NCBI RefSeq assembly: GCF_023151555.2
Contig: NZ_CP100425.1
Location: 1,488,001 to 1,552,000 of the forward strand
Source: Photobacterium sp. CCB-ST2H9
GTDB taxonomy: Bacteria; Pseudomonadota; Gammaproteobacteria; Enterobacterales; Vibrionaceae
Reading direction: 5' to 3'
Length of the DNA: 64,000 nucleotides
The position numbers and the translations under genes were made by a program. Below the pieces are notes generated by a model. That model saw only the letters and a program-made list of their open reading frames with translations, was not told where the DNA came from and ran no database searches. Shown one piece after another: positions 55,962 through 64,000 of the stretch; position 1 is the stretch's first letter, and each line of letters begins with the position of its first letter.

Positions 55962-56207
55962 TCAGTTCATCAGGATACTGTGTATTTTGTCTTTGAGCTG
56001 CAATCGTTCCATTTTCAGTTGGGTGAAGTGTAGGTCTTCGGTTGGAATGTTGTTACATTCTAATCCCCGTATTTTGTGATCTAATTCATGGTACCTGTCT
56101 GTCATCGCCTTGAAGTTTTCGTCTTGTGACTTCAACTCTTTGATTTTGTCGTGCATTTCGGGGAACTCAATGAAGAGTGCGTGATTTTCACCTAACATAT
56201 CTGTCAC
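55962..56207 (-). CDS. ydcH: YdcH family (DUF465) protein
   Basis: An 81-residue highly charged helical protein with the DUF465 landmarks FPEMHDKIKELKSQDENFKA and DLHFTQLKMERLQLKDKI. The family forms a helical hairpin; function unknown. GGAGTGACAG precedes the ATG. Single gene. Confidence 0.88.
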   Translation of the reverse strand: MTDMLGENHALFIEFPEMHDKIKELKSQDENFKAMTDRYHELDHKIRGLECNNIPTEDLHFTQLKMERLQLKDKIHSILMN

Positions 56208-56587
56208 TCCATAGGTTTACGTGAATGAAAGCCCTGCTTTTTTCTCCTGTTGTTCTATCACGCTGTACGGATTTTATTGTATGGAGAGTGGTACTGCATT
56301 CTGCACTTCCGGCAGTTTAAAGCGTGGCATCAGATGTCTTCCGGTGAAAAGTGCATTTCCGAATTGCGGGCAATGCATTCTGAGCCCGAATTGGCGTGTC
56401 CTGCAGCCAGGTAAAAATGCTTTCATTCCGGACAAATATGAACCACAAAGGTCAACTGACCCTTGTTTAAGCATAGTCGAATGTTGTGATTTTCAAGCAG
56501 GGGGACAGCGAAAATGCTACGAGCAGCATAAAATTATGTGTGACGTTGTCACGGTGCGGGTGGTGCAAAGTACTCAGATGGACTGTT
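56208..56587. other. Region without a supported gene between ydcH and a hypothetical gene
   Basis: 380 bases holding open frames on both strands, but none with family resemblance, codon pattern or ribosome site that I trust. It should include the ydcH promoter. Confidence 0.4.
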
Positions 56588-56938
56588 TTACGATGCCCGA
56601 TACTTTTTGCTGCGTAATGATTTTTTGAGGCTCTGAATGTAAGCGATTCGATCAGGATTTGCCGGGGCAGCCGCAGTTTGTAACTGGACTTTTGCCTGGG
56701 CTTCTTCTTCTGTCATGTAGCGGCCATTCATTCTGATGTGCTGCGCTTTGGTTTCATGTTCAGCACGTAAAGCTGCGTCTTCCTGTGCTTTTGCCATGGC
56801 ATCACGCGCAAGACTCTGGCTGGTTTTGTCTTCCTGGCGTTGTTGCAGCCAGTGGGGCTGTTGTTTTTGTTTTGCGGGTTGGCTTGCCTGCTGCTGACGC
56901 TGCTTGAGGACGTTATCCAGGTAATCACTAAAGTCCAT
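56588..56938 (-). CDS. Hypothetical Gln/Lys-rich protein
   Basis: A 116-residue hydrophilic protein of unknown family. The first half is Gln-rich with low complexity (LKQRQQQASQPAKQKQQPHW); the middle is an Ala/Glu helix (RDAMAKAQEDAALRAEHETK); the end is basic (LKKSLRSKKYRAS). No signal or membrane span. AGGAAACCAAG precedes the ATG. It lies 41 bases after the GGDEF/EAL gene on the same strand and could be cotranscribed. Confidence 0.6.
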   Translation of the reverse strand: MDFSDYLDNVLKQRQQQASQPAKQKQQPHWLQQRQEDKTSQSLARDAMAKAQEDAALRAEHETKAQHIRMNGRYMTEEEAQAKVQLQTAAAPANPDRIAYIQSLKKSLRSKKYRAS

Positions 56939-56979
56939 CTTGGTTTCCTCACATAGATTGACGGGACATTGTTACAGTG

Positions 56980-59469
56980 TCATCGCATTGACTGGCGTTT
57001 GATATCAATCTCTGAATGTAAAAAAGCAGATTCGAAATCAGAGATAGACAGGGGCTTACAATACAGGAATCCCTGAAATTCCTCTACACCAATGCTGCTC
57101 AGAAAATCAGCCTGGGCCTGGTTTTCGACGCCCTCGGCCACCACCCGAATATTCAGATTATGGGCCAGTTCAACGATGGCATTGGTGATGGTGACCGATT
57201 CTTTGTTGACCGGCAGGTCACGGACAAATTCCTGATCGACTTTCAGAATCTGAATCGGGAAACGGCTCAGATAGGCCAGAGAAGAGTAGCCGGTGCCGAA
57301 GTCGTCAATGGCAATCCTGACCCCCAGTGCATTGAGCTGGCGTAACCGGTTCAGTGCCAGCTTCACATCAGACATGACAACGCTTTCCGTAATTTCAAGC
57401 TCGAGGAAGCTTGGGTCGCAATGGCTGCTTTGGATGGCTTGCTGAACCGTATTGACGATATCAGAGTTAAGCAGCTGCCGGGCCGAGATATTGATGGCAA
57501 AGTGAAGTTTGTGTCCCTGAAGCTGCCATTGGCGCAGCTGCTGGCAGGCTTTTCGAATCATCCGCTCACCGATATCAATGATGAGGCCGGTTGTCTCAAG
57601 AATTGGGACAAATTCTGAAGGCGACTGGAGGACACCGTCATCGTCATACCATCGTAACAGTGCTTCCACGCCACAGAGTTTTCGCGTACGGGCTTCAAAA
57701 CGACCCTGATAGAAAAATTGATAGCGGTCTGACCCAAAACTCTGTCTGAGCTGAGCTTCCATTTCCAGGCGTTTAACGCTGTTGACCCCCATTTGCCGGT
57801 TGTAGACCCGGTATTGTTGCTGCTGACCATTGTCTTTCGCTTTGTATAAGGCGATATCGGCCTGGCGGAGCAGTGCTTCGCTGGTGGATTCTTCTTCTCC
57901 GCAGTAAGTAATCCCGATACTGGCACTGACCACAACTTCTTTGTTATCCAGAGCGATTGGATGACTCAGATGACGAAGAATGCGTTCAGCCAGATCTTCG
58001 AGGACGGGCAGCCGGTTGTCCGAAACCACTAAAATTGCGAACTCATCATTGCCGAGCCGGGCCAGAATGTCATTTTCACGCAGGATTTGCTGTAATCGCT
58101 TGCTGACCGCAATGAGCACCTGATCGCCGGTATCATGTCCGAGAGAATCATTGATTTGTTTGAATCTGTCTAAATTCAGCGTCATTAAACCCAGCTCAGG
58201 ACGCGGGGATTGCTTCAGAAAAAGCTCGATCTGCTGTTGCAGCATCAGCCGGTTTGGCAATTGGGTCAGCATATCAAAATGAGCGAGGCGCTTGAGTTTG
58301 CTTTCAAAAAGCACTCTCTCCGTGATGTCTTTGCCGGTCGTAATATAGTGGCTGATTTTTCCCCGGCTGTTTCGAATCGGAGAAATCCGTTTCTCCATAT
58401 ACATCAGACTGTTATCTTTTTTACGGTGCGAAATGATGCGATTGACGGTGTGACCGCGTCTCAGCTGGTGTTGCAGTTTTTCCAGTTCGGCAGGATTTTG
58501 CAGCGTCGCCAGAATCAGATGTGCGGCATCACTGCCAATCAGATCATTGGCATTCATGTCGTTAAATTCTTCAAAGCTGTGATTAACGTACTCGATAATA
58601 CCCCGGTCATTGGTAATGATGATGGAGTCATCACTCTGTTCTAAAGCACGGGACAAACTTTTGAGTTTCTCTTCTCTTTCGACCCAGTTGGTGACATCCC
58701 GGATGTTGAGTAAAACTTCATTGCCATCATTGTAAGCGGTTTCCGTCGCAATGATTTCCAGATGCTGAGGCGGTTCAACTTTGTTGGTGATGAGTATGCT
58801 CATCGGCTGACTTTCCCCCTGGCTCATCGAGGTATGCACCTGTTCAAGCAATTCCGACAGTTCATCTCTGGCTTGGTCATAAACGACTAAATCAGCAATA
58901 AGACGTGTCTGGGCTTCTTCCGCCGTGGTATTGAGAATCTGACAAGCGGACTGATTCAGTCCGATAATGGTGTTGTCCTGCCTGAGAACGACCATACCGT
59001 CCGGGGCATGTTTCAGCACGTGACTATATTTTTTCACCATATCGTGCAATTCAGACTTTAATCGCTGCTCATGTCTGAGCAATTTATGCAGATGCCAGGC
59101 CAGAACCAGACACCCGATCAGTAAGCCAAATGTCACCAGTGAAAACAGCGTGAACTTTTCCAGCTTATCGAGGGTGTACAGGTTGTTAAAGATAAAGTGA
59201 TTAATACTGAGGTGGCTGAGTAGCGAGTGTAAATAATTTGCGCTTTCCCAGCGTTCGGCAATGTGCTGAAACTCGGTTGTTGAGAGGCCTGGTGCATTTG
59301 CCGGGAGGGGAGCGTCGGTGTTGGTTTGCTGAGATGCTGGTGGTGTCGCTGTGGTGTTCTCTGTATCACCCCAAAAGGAAAGGTCAGAAGTCATCAGGAG
59401 GCTGACAATCAGGAATACGGGCAGCAATACAGTCAGCAATTTCCACGAACGGATCAGGTTTCTCTTCAT
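56980..59469 (-). CDS. PAS-PAS-GGDEF-EAL membrane protein
   Basis: An 829-residue inner-membrane c-di-GMP protein: span about 11-30, periplasmic loop, second span about 105-127, two PAS domains (about 145-255 and 275-385), a GGDEF domain (about 395-555) and EAL (about 570-820). The GGDEF site reads LGNDEFA, with Asn for the second Gly, so cyclase activity is doubtful. The EAL side keeps EALLRW, NIS, LELEITES, DDFGTGYSS, LKVDQ and VAEGVE, so phosphodiesterase activity is probable. It is close to E. coli-type multidomain phosphodiesterases but not assignable to one. Confidence 0.88.
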   Translation of the reverse strand: MKRNLIRSWKLLTVLLPVFLIVSLLMTSDLSFWGDTENTTATPPASQQTNTDAPLPANAPGLSTTEFQHIAERWESANYLHSLLSHLSINHFIFNNLYTLDKLEKFTLFSLVTFGLLIGCLVLAWHLHKLLRHEQRLKSELHDMVKKYSHVLKHAPDGMVVLRQDNTIIGLNQSACQILNTTAEEAQTRLIADLVVYDQARDELSELLEQVHTSMSQGESQPMSILITNKVEPPQHLEIIATETAYNDGNEVLLNIRDVTNWVEREEKLKSLSRALEQSDDSIIITNDRGIIEYVNHSFEEFNDMNANDLIGSDAAHLILATLQNPAELEKLQHQLRRGHTVNRIISHRKKDNSLMYMEKRISPIRNSRGKISHYITTGKDITERVLFESKLKRLAHFDMLTQLPNRLMLQQQIELFLKQSPRPELGLMTLNLDRFKQINDSLGHDTGDQVLIAVSKRLQQILRENDILARLGNDEFAILVVSDNRLPVLEDLAERILRHLSHPIALDNKEVVVSASIGITYCGEEESTSEALLRQADIALYKAKDNGQQQQYRVYNRQMGVNSVKRLEMEAQLRQSFGSDRYQFFYQGRFEARTRKLCGVEALLRWYDDDGVLQSPSEFVPILETTGLIIDIGERMIRKACQQLRQWQLQGHKLHFAINISARQLLNSDIVNTVQQAIQSSHCDPSFLELEITESVVMSDVKLALNRLRQLNALGVRIAIDDFGTGYSSLAYLSRFPIQILKVDQEFVRDLPVNKESVTITNAIVELAHNLNIRVVAEGVENQAQADFLSSIGVEEFQGFLYCKPLSISDFESAFLHSEIDIKRQSMR

Positions 59470-59607
59470 AAATCATCCATGACTGAGCGACTCCCCAGAT
59501 ATTCAGTATAGTGACGAGTTTCTGGGCATGCATAGCCAACTGTTCATTCATATTAGGAATTTCTTGATATTACGGATGACAATAGACGATTTTTCGCAAT
59601 AGGAAAA

Positions 59608-59641
59608 AAATACAGGCAATTCTCAGGAATTGCCTGTATTT
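59608..59641 (-). terminator. Terminator of punC
   Basis: AAATACAGGCAATTC (59608-59622) pairs exactly with GAATTGCCTGTATTT (59627-59641), four-base loop, T run on the - strand, 46 bases after the punC stop. Confidence 0.92.
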
Positions 59642-59686
59642 CAGCGGCGCAATCTGAGTCTGATGAGTTCAGACCAGATGACAAAG

Positions 59687-60913
59687 TCAGTTTGCTGATG
59701 AAGCGGCGACGGCAGGCTCTGAATGTTTGCTTTTCACAACCAGTGCGAAACCAGCCAGGACAAAGAGACAGGTTCCGGCAATACCGTAAGCTACGATCTC
59801 TAATCCTTGGTCTGCAAAAGCGGCAACCAGCGAGCTGGCTGCAAAACAGCCCAGTGTTTGCAGGAAGTTGAGTAAACCGGCAGCCGTTGCGCTGCAATGT
59901 TTGAAATCTTCCAGCGCTTTGCTGATCACAATCGGGTAAATCGCACCGTTTGCAACGGCAATAAAACAGAACGGGATGAGGATCGGCCAGATATTATCCG
60001 GCTGCGTCTGGATAGTGACGACCAGAATGACCAGCGCACTGCAAATGAAAAGCTTGAGCAGCCATGGCAGAAGTTTTCTGCCCTCTGTCCGTTCCAATAA
60101 TGCACGGCAGCCATAACCACCCACCAGAAATGCGATGGTTTGAGGGATATAGCTCAGGCCAATGTCTTCACTTGAATAACCCATCGCTGACATGACAAAA
60201 GGTGAGCCGGTCAGATAGGCAAAAAATGCGGCGGAACACGCGGCAAAGATCATCATATTACCGATGAATTTTTTTGACTTGAGCAACTGCCGGTAATTCA
60301 CGGCCATTTCAGTCAGCATATTTTGGGAGTCGTCTTCCTGATTTTTTTGCTGAGCAGCACTTTCCGGCTGACAGGCTGTCATCACAGCCAGCACAGCCCC
60401 AAGGGCAATCAGGCTCAGGAAAATTGTCCGCCAGCCGAAATGGGACTGAATCGCTGCGCCAACCAATGGTGCCAGGGCTGGTGAGAGCGCGACCAGCGGC
60501 ATAATGGTGGCGAAAACTTTCTCAGCGACTTTTCCCTGATAACGGTCAATTACAATGGCCTGCCACAAAACGGTTGCACTACAGGCACCTAAAGCCTGAA
60601 GAAAACGGAAGGTGAGCAGAACTTCTACACTCGGTGCCATGGCACAGCCAAGCGTTGCCAGACTGAACAACAGCATGGCGCCCAGCAGGACTTTTTTTCT
60701 GCCCAGCCGATCGGACAGGGGTCCGTAAATCAGCTGTCCGATCGCCATACCCAGCAGGAAGATACTCAAAGTCATGCCGATCAGGCCTGAAGATGTGTTC
60801 AAGTCATTTTGCATTGCGGTAAAAGCAGGCAGGTACATATCTGTTGCCAGAAAGCCCAGCATGCTGAGAAATGCAAACCACACAAGCGTCATTGTTGTTG
60901 GTTTTGTCGTCAT
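59687..60913 (-). CDS. punC: PunC (YdhC) purine nucleoside MFS transporter
   Basis: A 408-residue Bcr/CflA-type MFS protein with strong similarity to E. coli YdhC/PunC along its length: GFLATDMYLPAFTAMQNDL, PLSDRLGRKKVLLGAMLLF, CSAAFFAYLTGSPFVMSAMG, LSYIPQTIAFLVGGYGCRAL and IPFCFIAVANGAIYPIV. E. coli PunC imports purine nucleosides. Start taken at ATG 60913 (MTTKPTTM) by comparison; an ATG 33 bases upstream is possible. It is divergent from punR, as in E. coli. Terminator at 59608-59641. Confidence 0.88.
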   Translation of the reverse strand: MTTKPTTMTLVWFAFLSMLGFLATDMYLPAFTAMQNDLNTSSGLIGMTLSIFLLGMAIGQLIYGPLSDRLGRKKVLLGAMLLFSLATLGCAMAPSVEVLLTFRFLQALGACSATVLWQAIVIDRYQGKVAEKVFATIMPLVALSPALAPLVGAAIQSHFGWRTIFLSLIALGAVLAVMTACQPESAAQQKNQEDDSQNMLTEMAVNYRQLLKSKKFIGNMMIFAACSAAFFAYLTGSPFVMSAMGYSSEDIGLSYIPQTIAFLVGGYGCRALLERTEGRKLLPWLLKLFICSALVILVVTIQTQPDNIWPILIPFCFIAVANGAIYPIVISKALEDFKHCSATAAGLLNFLQTLGCFAASSLVAAFADQGLEIVAYGIAGTCLFVLAGFALVVKSKHSEPAVAASSAN

Positions 60914-61044
60914 TGTTGGATAACCAGTAAATAATTCAAGTTTCATATTGTAATCGTGGTGATTTATGCTGTGAAACGCTAAAATTTCAATGCTGGTTTC
61001 AAAAAATTTGATGTGAGTTATTTTTCATCAAAATTGGGGTTTTT
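60914..61044. promoter_or_regulatory. punC/punR divergent promoter region
   Basis: 131 bases between the two divergent starts. A T-N11-A LysR-type motif is plausible (TTGAAATTTTAGCG-like words in inverted form), and both promoters must lie here. No exact boxes assigned. Confidence 0.5.
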
Positions 61045-61947
61045 ATGTTCTCTTTTAATGATTTACAGGTGATTGACGTCGTCGCTCGTCGGGGAAGTTT
61101 TTCTTCAGCTGCCGAAGAATTACACAAGGTGCCCAGTGCAATCAGCTATACCGTTCGGTCGATCGAAGAAAAACTCGCGGTGGAGCTTTTTGAACGACAG
61201 CACCGTCAGGTGACGCTGACGCGGGCAGGGGAGTATTTTGTTGAAGAAGCGCGTCAGCTGCTGAAGCAAATGGATCAGATCAAGCTTCAGACCCAGCGCG
61301 TGGCCAATGGCTGGGCGAAAAATGTATCTGTCGCCCTGGATACAGTGGTCAGGCAAAGCCGTGTGAGTACCATGGTTCGGGATTTTTATCAGGCATTTCC
61401 GGATGTAGAGCTGCATCTGACTATGGAAGTTTATAACGGTGTTTGGGATGCGCTGGCTGATGGTCGGGCTGATCTGGTGATTGGTGCAACCGCAGCAATA
61501 CCGGTCAGTGGGGATTTTGATTACCGGGATATGGGCAGTCTGAACTGGTTGTTTGTGATGTCGCCGGGTCATCCGCTTTCAAATCACGACCTTACTCTGG
61601 AAGAAACGTCGTTGGCCAGGTACCCCGCGATCTGCCTGGAAGATACTTCCCGGGCATTGCCAAAGCGAACCACCTGGCTGATGAACAATCAGCGGCGGAT
61701 TATGGTGCCGGACTGGTCCAGCGCTTTTCAGTGCCTGGAAGCTGGCTTAGGCATCGGGGTGGTGCCAGAACATATGGCCACGCCAAAACTAAACAGCGGC
61801 AGATTAATCACCCGCGCGCTGGCAACGCCGACACCGGTCAGTCCCTGTTGCCTGGCCTGGAATAAAGCGAGTTTAAATCCGGCGCTGAGCTGGTTATTAG
61901 ATTATTTGGGAGATAGTGAGCAACTTCACAGAGAATGGATGCGGTAA
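61045..61947 (+). CDS. punR: PunR (YdhB) LysR-type regulator
   Basis: A 300-residue LysR-family activator. N-terminal HTH (FSSAAEELHKVPSAISYTVR, about 19-38) and effector domain VYNGVWDALADGRADLVIGA, with strong similarity to E. coli YdhB/PunR to the end (LSWLLDYLGDSEQLHREWMR). It should activate punC in response to adenosine-type purines. Divergent pair as in E. coli. The C-terminal region is full length. Confidence 0.9.
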   Translation: MFSFNDLQVIDVVARRGSFSSAAEELHKVPSAISYTVRSIEEKLAVELFERQHRQVTLTRAGEYFVEEARQLLKQMDQIKLQTQRVANGWAKNVSVALDTVVRQSRVSTMVRDFYQAFPDVELHLTMEVYNGVWDALADGRADLVIGATAAIPVSGDFDYRDMGSLNWLFVMSPGHPLSNHDLTLEETSLARYPAICLEDTSRALPKRTTWLMNNQRRIMVPDWSSAFQCLEAGLGIGVVPEHMATPKLNSGRLITRALATPTPVSPCCLAWNKASLNPALSWLLDYLGDSEQLHREWMR

Positions 61948-62125
61948 TACTTAATGCTGACAGCGTATTGTTCGCTTACAAGGGGGAGAAACGAGCGGGC
62001 AGTCTCAAAGTCGTTTGAAATGCGTGCAGTGGTATGAAAATCAACATAAACACTGTGCGAAGTCATAATTCTTTCATTCAGAATCTTTAGGATGCCTGTC
62101 GTCAAATTCAATACAACGTAATCCA

Positions 62126-62419
62126 ATGATGATGAATCAGAATAATCAGTTGTCTCAGACTCAACAGACTAAGCAAGGCAATCATGGCATGTTGGCTAGT
62201 GCTATCGACTATATCTATAACGCGTTCCCTAATCTGAGCTATCGCCCCAGACCGGATGATGTCAAATTGCTGGCTGCGTTTTTACAAAGTCAGCATCCGG
62301 ATACCCCTGCTTTTTTAGGGGAATTGATGAGCAGCAGTTACAACGCAATTGAAATTGAAATTAATAAGTTCCACAGCCGGCTGGATAAACAGAATCAACA
62401 GTTGCCGGTATTCAGTTAA
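62126..62419 (+). CDS. Hypothetical protein, 97 aa
   Basis: A 97-residue protein with a Gln/Asn-rich start (MMMNQNNQLSQTQQTKQGNH) and a folded-looking rest (DYIYNAFPNLSYRPRPDDVK). Unknown family. Three ATG codons in a row (62126, 62129, 62132) make the exact start unsure, and no strong ribosome site is visible. It ends just before a strong terminator, which supports a real gene. Confidence 0.55.
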   Translation: MMMNQNNQLSQTQQTKQGNHGMLASAIDYIYNAFPNLSYRPRPDDVKLLAAFLQSQHPDTPAFLGELMSSSYNAIEIEINKFHSRLDKQNQQLPVFS

Positions 62420-62428
62420 CTGAACCCT

Positions 62429-62457
62429 CAGCTGCTCAATTGAGCAGCTGTTTTTTT
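62429..62457. terminator. Perfect palindrome terminator
   Basis: CAGCTGCTCA-AT-TGAGCAGCTG at 62429-62450 is a perfect palindrome followed by seven T residues on the + strand. It ends the hypothetical gene and may also stop ynjF transcription. Confidence 0.92.
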
Positions 62458-62479
62458 AAGGTCAATTTGACGTGTTGTG

Positions 62480-63097
62480 TCAGTAATCTGTTGTTTTCAG
62501 GGTTTGGTAACCGGCCCATATTCTGGTCGCAGTCGTGATCCAGCATAAGGATCCGAATATCCAGGCGATGAGGGCAAAGTGCTCCGGGAACAGACAGAAA
62601 AGTACAAAACAGGCAATCGTTTCAGTCCCTTCCGTCAGTCCTCCCAGATAAAACAGTGACTTGTGCTGATATACCGGGTTATCGATCTGCCGTTTCCCTG
62701 CCATGATGGCAAAAGCAAGAAAGCTGGAGCCTGTTCCGACAAAGGCAAATATCAGAAATGCACCGGCAACGGCGTTTTGATCCGGCTGAGCCAGCACAAA
62801 TCCGAAAGGCACCAGCGAATAAAATAGAAAATCCAGCGTGATATCGAGAAATCCCCCGCAGTCTGTGATGCCTCTTCGGCGGGCGAGTGCACCATCCAGG
62901 CCGTCAAATATCCGGTTGAATACAATAAATAACAATGCCAGCAGATAGTGGTTATAGATCAGTGCGGGCAAAGTCAGCAGGCCAATGATGAAACCGGTGA
63001 CGGTCATTTGGTTGGCACTGAAAGGGGATTTTTCCAGAAGCCGTCCAAGGCCATTGACAGGGGCCTTGAGCAACTGAATGGCATAACGGTCAAGCAT
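62480..63097 (-). CDS. ynjF: YnjF-like CDP-alcohol phosphatidyltransferase
   Basis: A 205-residue integral membrane enzyme with about six spans. The family signature D-xx-DG-xx-AR-x8-G-x3-D-x3-D is present in FDGLDGALARRRGITDCGGF then LDITLD. It transfers a phosphatidyl group from CDP-diacylglycerol to an alcohol, head group unknown. I start at ATG 63097 with GGGGGAG upstream; a longer frame to 63166 has none. It overlaps ynjD by eight bases, the E. coli ynj arrangement. Confidence 0.85.
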   Translation of the reverse strand: MLDRYAIQLLKAPVNGLGRLLEKSPFSANQMTVTGFIIGLLTLPALIYNHYLLALLFIVFNRIFDGLDGALARRRGITDCGGFLDITLDFLFYSLVPFGFVLAQPDQNAVAGAFLIFAFVGTGSSFLAFAIMAGKRQIDNPVYQHKSLFYLGGLTEGTETIACFVLFCLFPEHFALIAWIFGSLCWITTATRIWAGYQTLKTTDY

Positions 63098-63743
63098 CGC
63101 TGGTCTCCCCCGGTGGTTCAGGCCACAACAGGAGTTGTCCGCCAGGCGGGACATCGTCCTGATCATGGGTGACCATTAAGGCCGGAATATTCTGCTGTCG
63201 GATCTGGCTGAAAACAAAGTCCCGGAACTGTATCCGAAGGTCTTTGTCGAGCTTGCTGAACGGTTCATCCAGCAAAATTGCATCCGGTTCTGCCAGCAGG
63301 CTGCGCATGAGACTGATCCGAGCACGCTGTCCGCCGGAGATCTGACCGGGACTCTGGCAGGCCAGATCCGTCAGGCCTAATGCTGCCAGTGTTTCGTAAG
63401 CGCGTTTTTTGCGTTCACTTTTCTTCACTGACGATGGTAAACCAAAGGCCAGATTTTGCCAGACGTTCAGATGAGGAAAGAGCAGGTCGTCCTGAAACAG
63501 CAGGCCAATCCGCCTTTTGTCCGGTTCGAGAGTATCAATCGGGTGATCATTCAGACTGATCTGGCCCTGATAGTGACAGTCAGGTGCAGTGTGACCGGCA
63601 ATCACACCCAGCAGCGTCGATTTACCGCAGCCGCTGGGGCCCATGATGGTGAGTATTTCCCCGCGTGCTGCCGAGAAGCTCAGCGATGTCAGTAATCTCT
63701 GGTCCCCGTTATTTATAGTGAGGTTTTTCACGGATAAGCACAT
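63090..63743 (-). CDS. ynjD: YnjD-like ABC transporter ATP-binding protein
   Basis: A 217-residue ABC ATPase. Walker A GPSGCGKST (about 35-43), signature SGGQRAR (about 134-140), Walker B ILLDEPFS (about 156-163) and switch His VTHD are all intact. Strong resemblance to E. coli YnjD in length and order. Works with the membrane permease YnjC; substrate not established. Overlaps the permease end by about 35 bases. Confidence 0.88.
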   Translation of the reverse strand: MCLSVKNLTINNGDQRLLTSLSFSAARGEILTIMGPSGCGKSTLLGVIAGHTAPDCHYQGQISLNDHPIDTLEPDKRRIGLLFQDDLLFPHLNVWQNLAFGLPSSVKKSERKKRAYETLAALGLTDLACQSPGQISGGQRARISLMRSLLAEPDAILLDEPFSKLDKDLRIQFRDFVFSQIRQQNIPALMVTHDQDDVPPGGQLLLWPEPPGETSDA

Positions 63744-64000
63744 GTGGCTCGGAATTCCTTGTTGTTTTTTCAGCGGTCATTTTCGTTTGATAATAGCGGC
63801 TTGCCAGCATTGCGATGATAAAGAGCAGGAAAGGTACCAGTCCCTGCAGCAGGCCATATATGGCGCTGACCCGTCTGTCCTGACCACTGGCCAGGGCAAC
63901 GGCTTCTGTGGTCAGCGAACTCACCCGTCCAGCACCCAGGCTGAGGGTTGGCAGGTACTGTGCCAGACTCACGCTGCAGCCGACGGCGATTGCCAGACAC
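63709..64000 (-). CDS. ynjC: YnjC-like ABC transporter permease (C-terminal part)
   Basis: The last 96 residues of a permease, cut by the right edge of the window. The phrase SLAQYLPTLSLGAGRVSSLT then TEAVALASG, followed by a final span (LLQGLVPFLLFIIAMLASRY), fit the C-terminus of E. coli YnjC, an unusually large permease of two fused halves. The start is outside the window, so the reported ATG/GTG inside is not the real one. Confidence 0.75.
   Translation of the reverse strand, partial: CLAIAVGCSVSLAQYLPTLSLGAGRVSSLTTEAVALASGQDRRVSAIYGLLQGLVPFLLFIIAMLASRYYQTKMTAEKTTRNSEPHVLIREKPHYK

Noticed and set aside
56221..56628. A 135-codon Cys-rich frame on the + strand
   Set aside because: No recognisable family, poor ribosome site, overlaps the end of the hypothetical gene on the other strand and looks like intergenic sequence.
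61926..62126. A 66-codon frame on the - strand between punR and the hypothetical gene
   Set aside because: No family likeness and no ribosome site; it overlaps both neighbours and reads as promoter DNA.

Overview
The window looks like chromosomal DNA of a marine Vibrionaceae bacterium (Vibrio/Photobacterium type). The evidence is a V. parahaemolyticus-style lateral flagellar (laf) gene set, a secreted Vibrio-type leucyl aminopeptidase, a DUF4144 gene, and a punC/punR pair and a ynj transport operon that resemble their E. coli counterparts. I see no rRNA, tRNA, CRISPR array, transposase, integrase or plasmid functions.

Layout. 1-18.2 kb is an accessory region of mostly single genes on the + strand: a trypsin-like secreted protease with a hexanucleotide repeat in its signal peptide, a murein endopeptidase relative, a PA-domain M28 peptidase, several GNAT acetyltransferases, small conserved families (DUF1428, VF530, GFA, DUF3565, YdeI, DUF4144), a staphylococcal-nuclease-like protein, a DapA-like/class II aldolase pair divergent from its likely MocR regulator, and VOC, SDR and MFS genes. 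18.2-20.9 kb holds a lipoprotein and an overlapping bactofilin/M23 peptidase pair.

20.9-46.4 kb is the lateral flagellar region. On the - strand lie fliD-fliS-fliT-fliK-fliL-fliA(lafS)-motA(lafT)-motB(lafU) behind a strong sigma54 promoter, a leucyl aminopeptidase gene lodged between fliD and flagellin lafA, then fliM-N-P-Q-R-flhB-flhA and a degenerate EAL gene. Divergently on the + strand run motY-lafK-fliE-F-G-H-I-J. The 511-base divergent region carries four TGTCA-type direct repeats at exact 11-base spacing, which resemble an extended PhoB box. The rod/hook (flg) genes are not in the window.

46.4-54.4 kb is the most unusual part: an A+T-richer island with a divergent LysE/RhtB amino-acid exporter and an eight-gene operon of cupin, TrpB-like enzyme (no TrpA), UbiD-family decarboxylase, AroQ/PchB-type chorismate-handling enzyme, B3/B4 tRNA-editing protein, flavodoxin-fold reductase, TrpE-like and TrpG. 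It has its own promoter, a near-perfect 26-base palindromic operator and a terminator. My reading, which is inference, is that it makes a non-protein aromatic amino acid from chorismate and serine, exports it, and guards against tRNA mischarging.

54.4-64 kb is ordinary chromosome: an OFA-type transporter, YdcH, a GGDEF/EAL protein, the divergent punC/punR pair, and the ynjC-ynjD-ynjF operon, with ynjC cut by the right edge.
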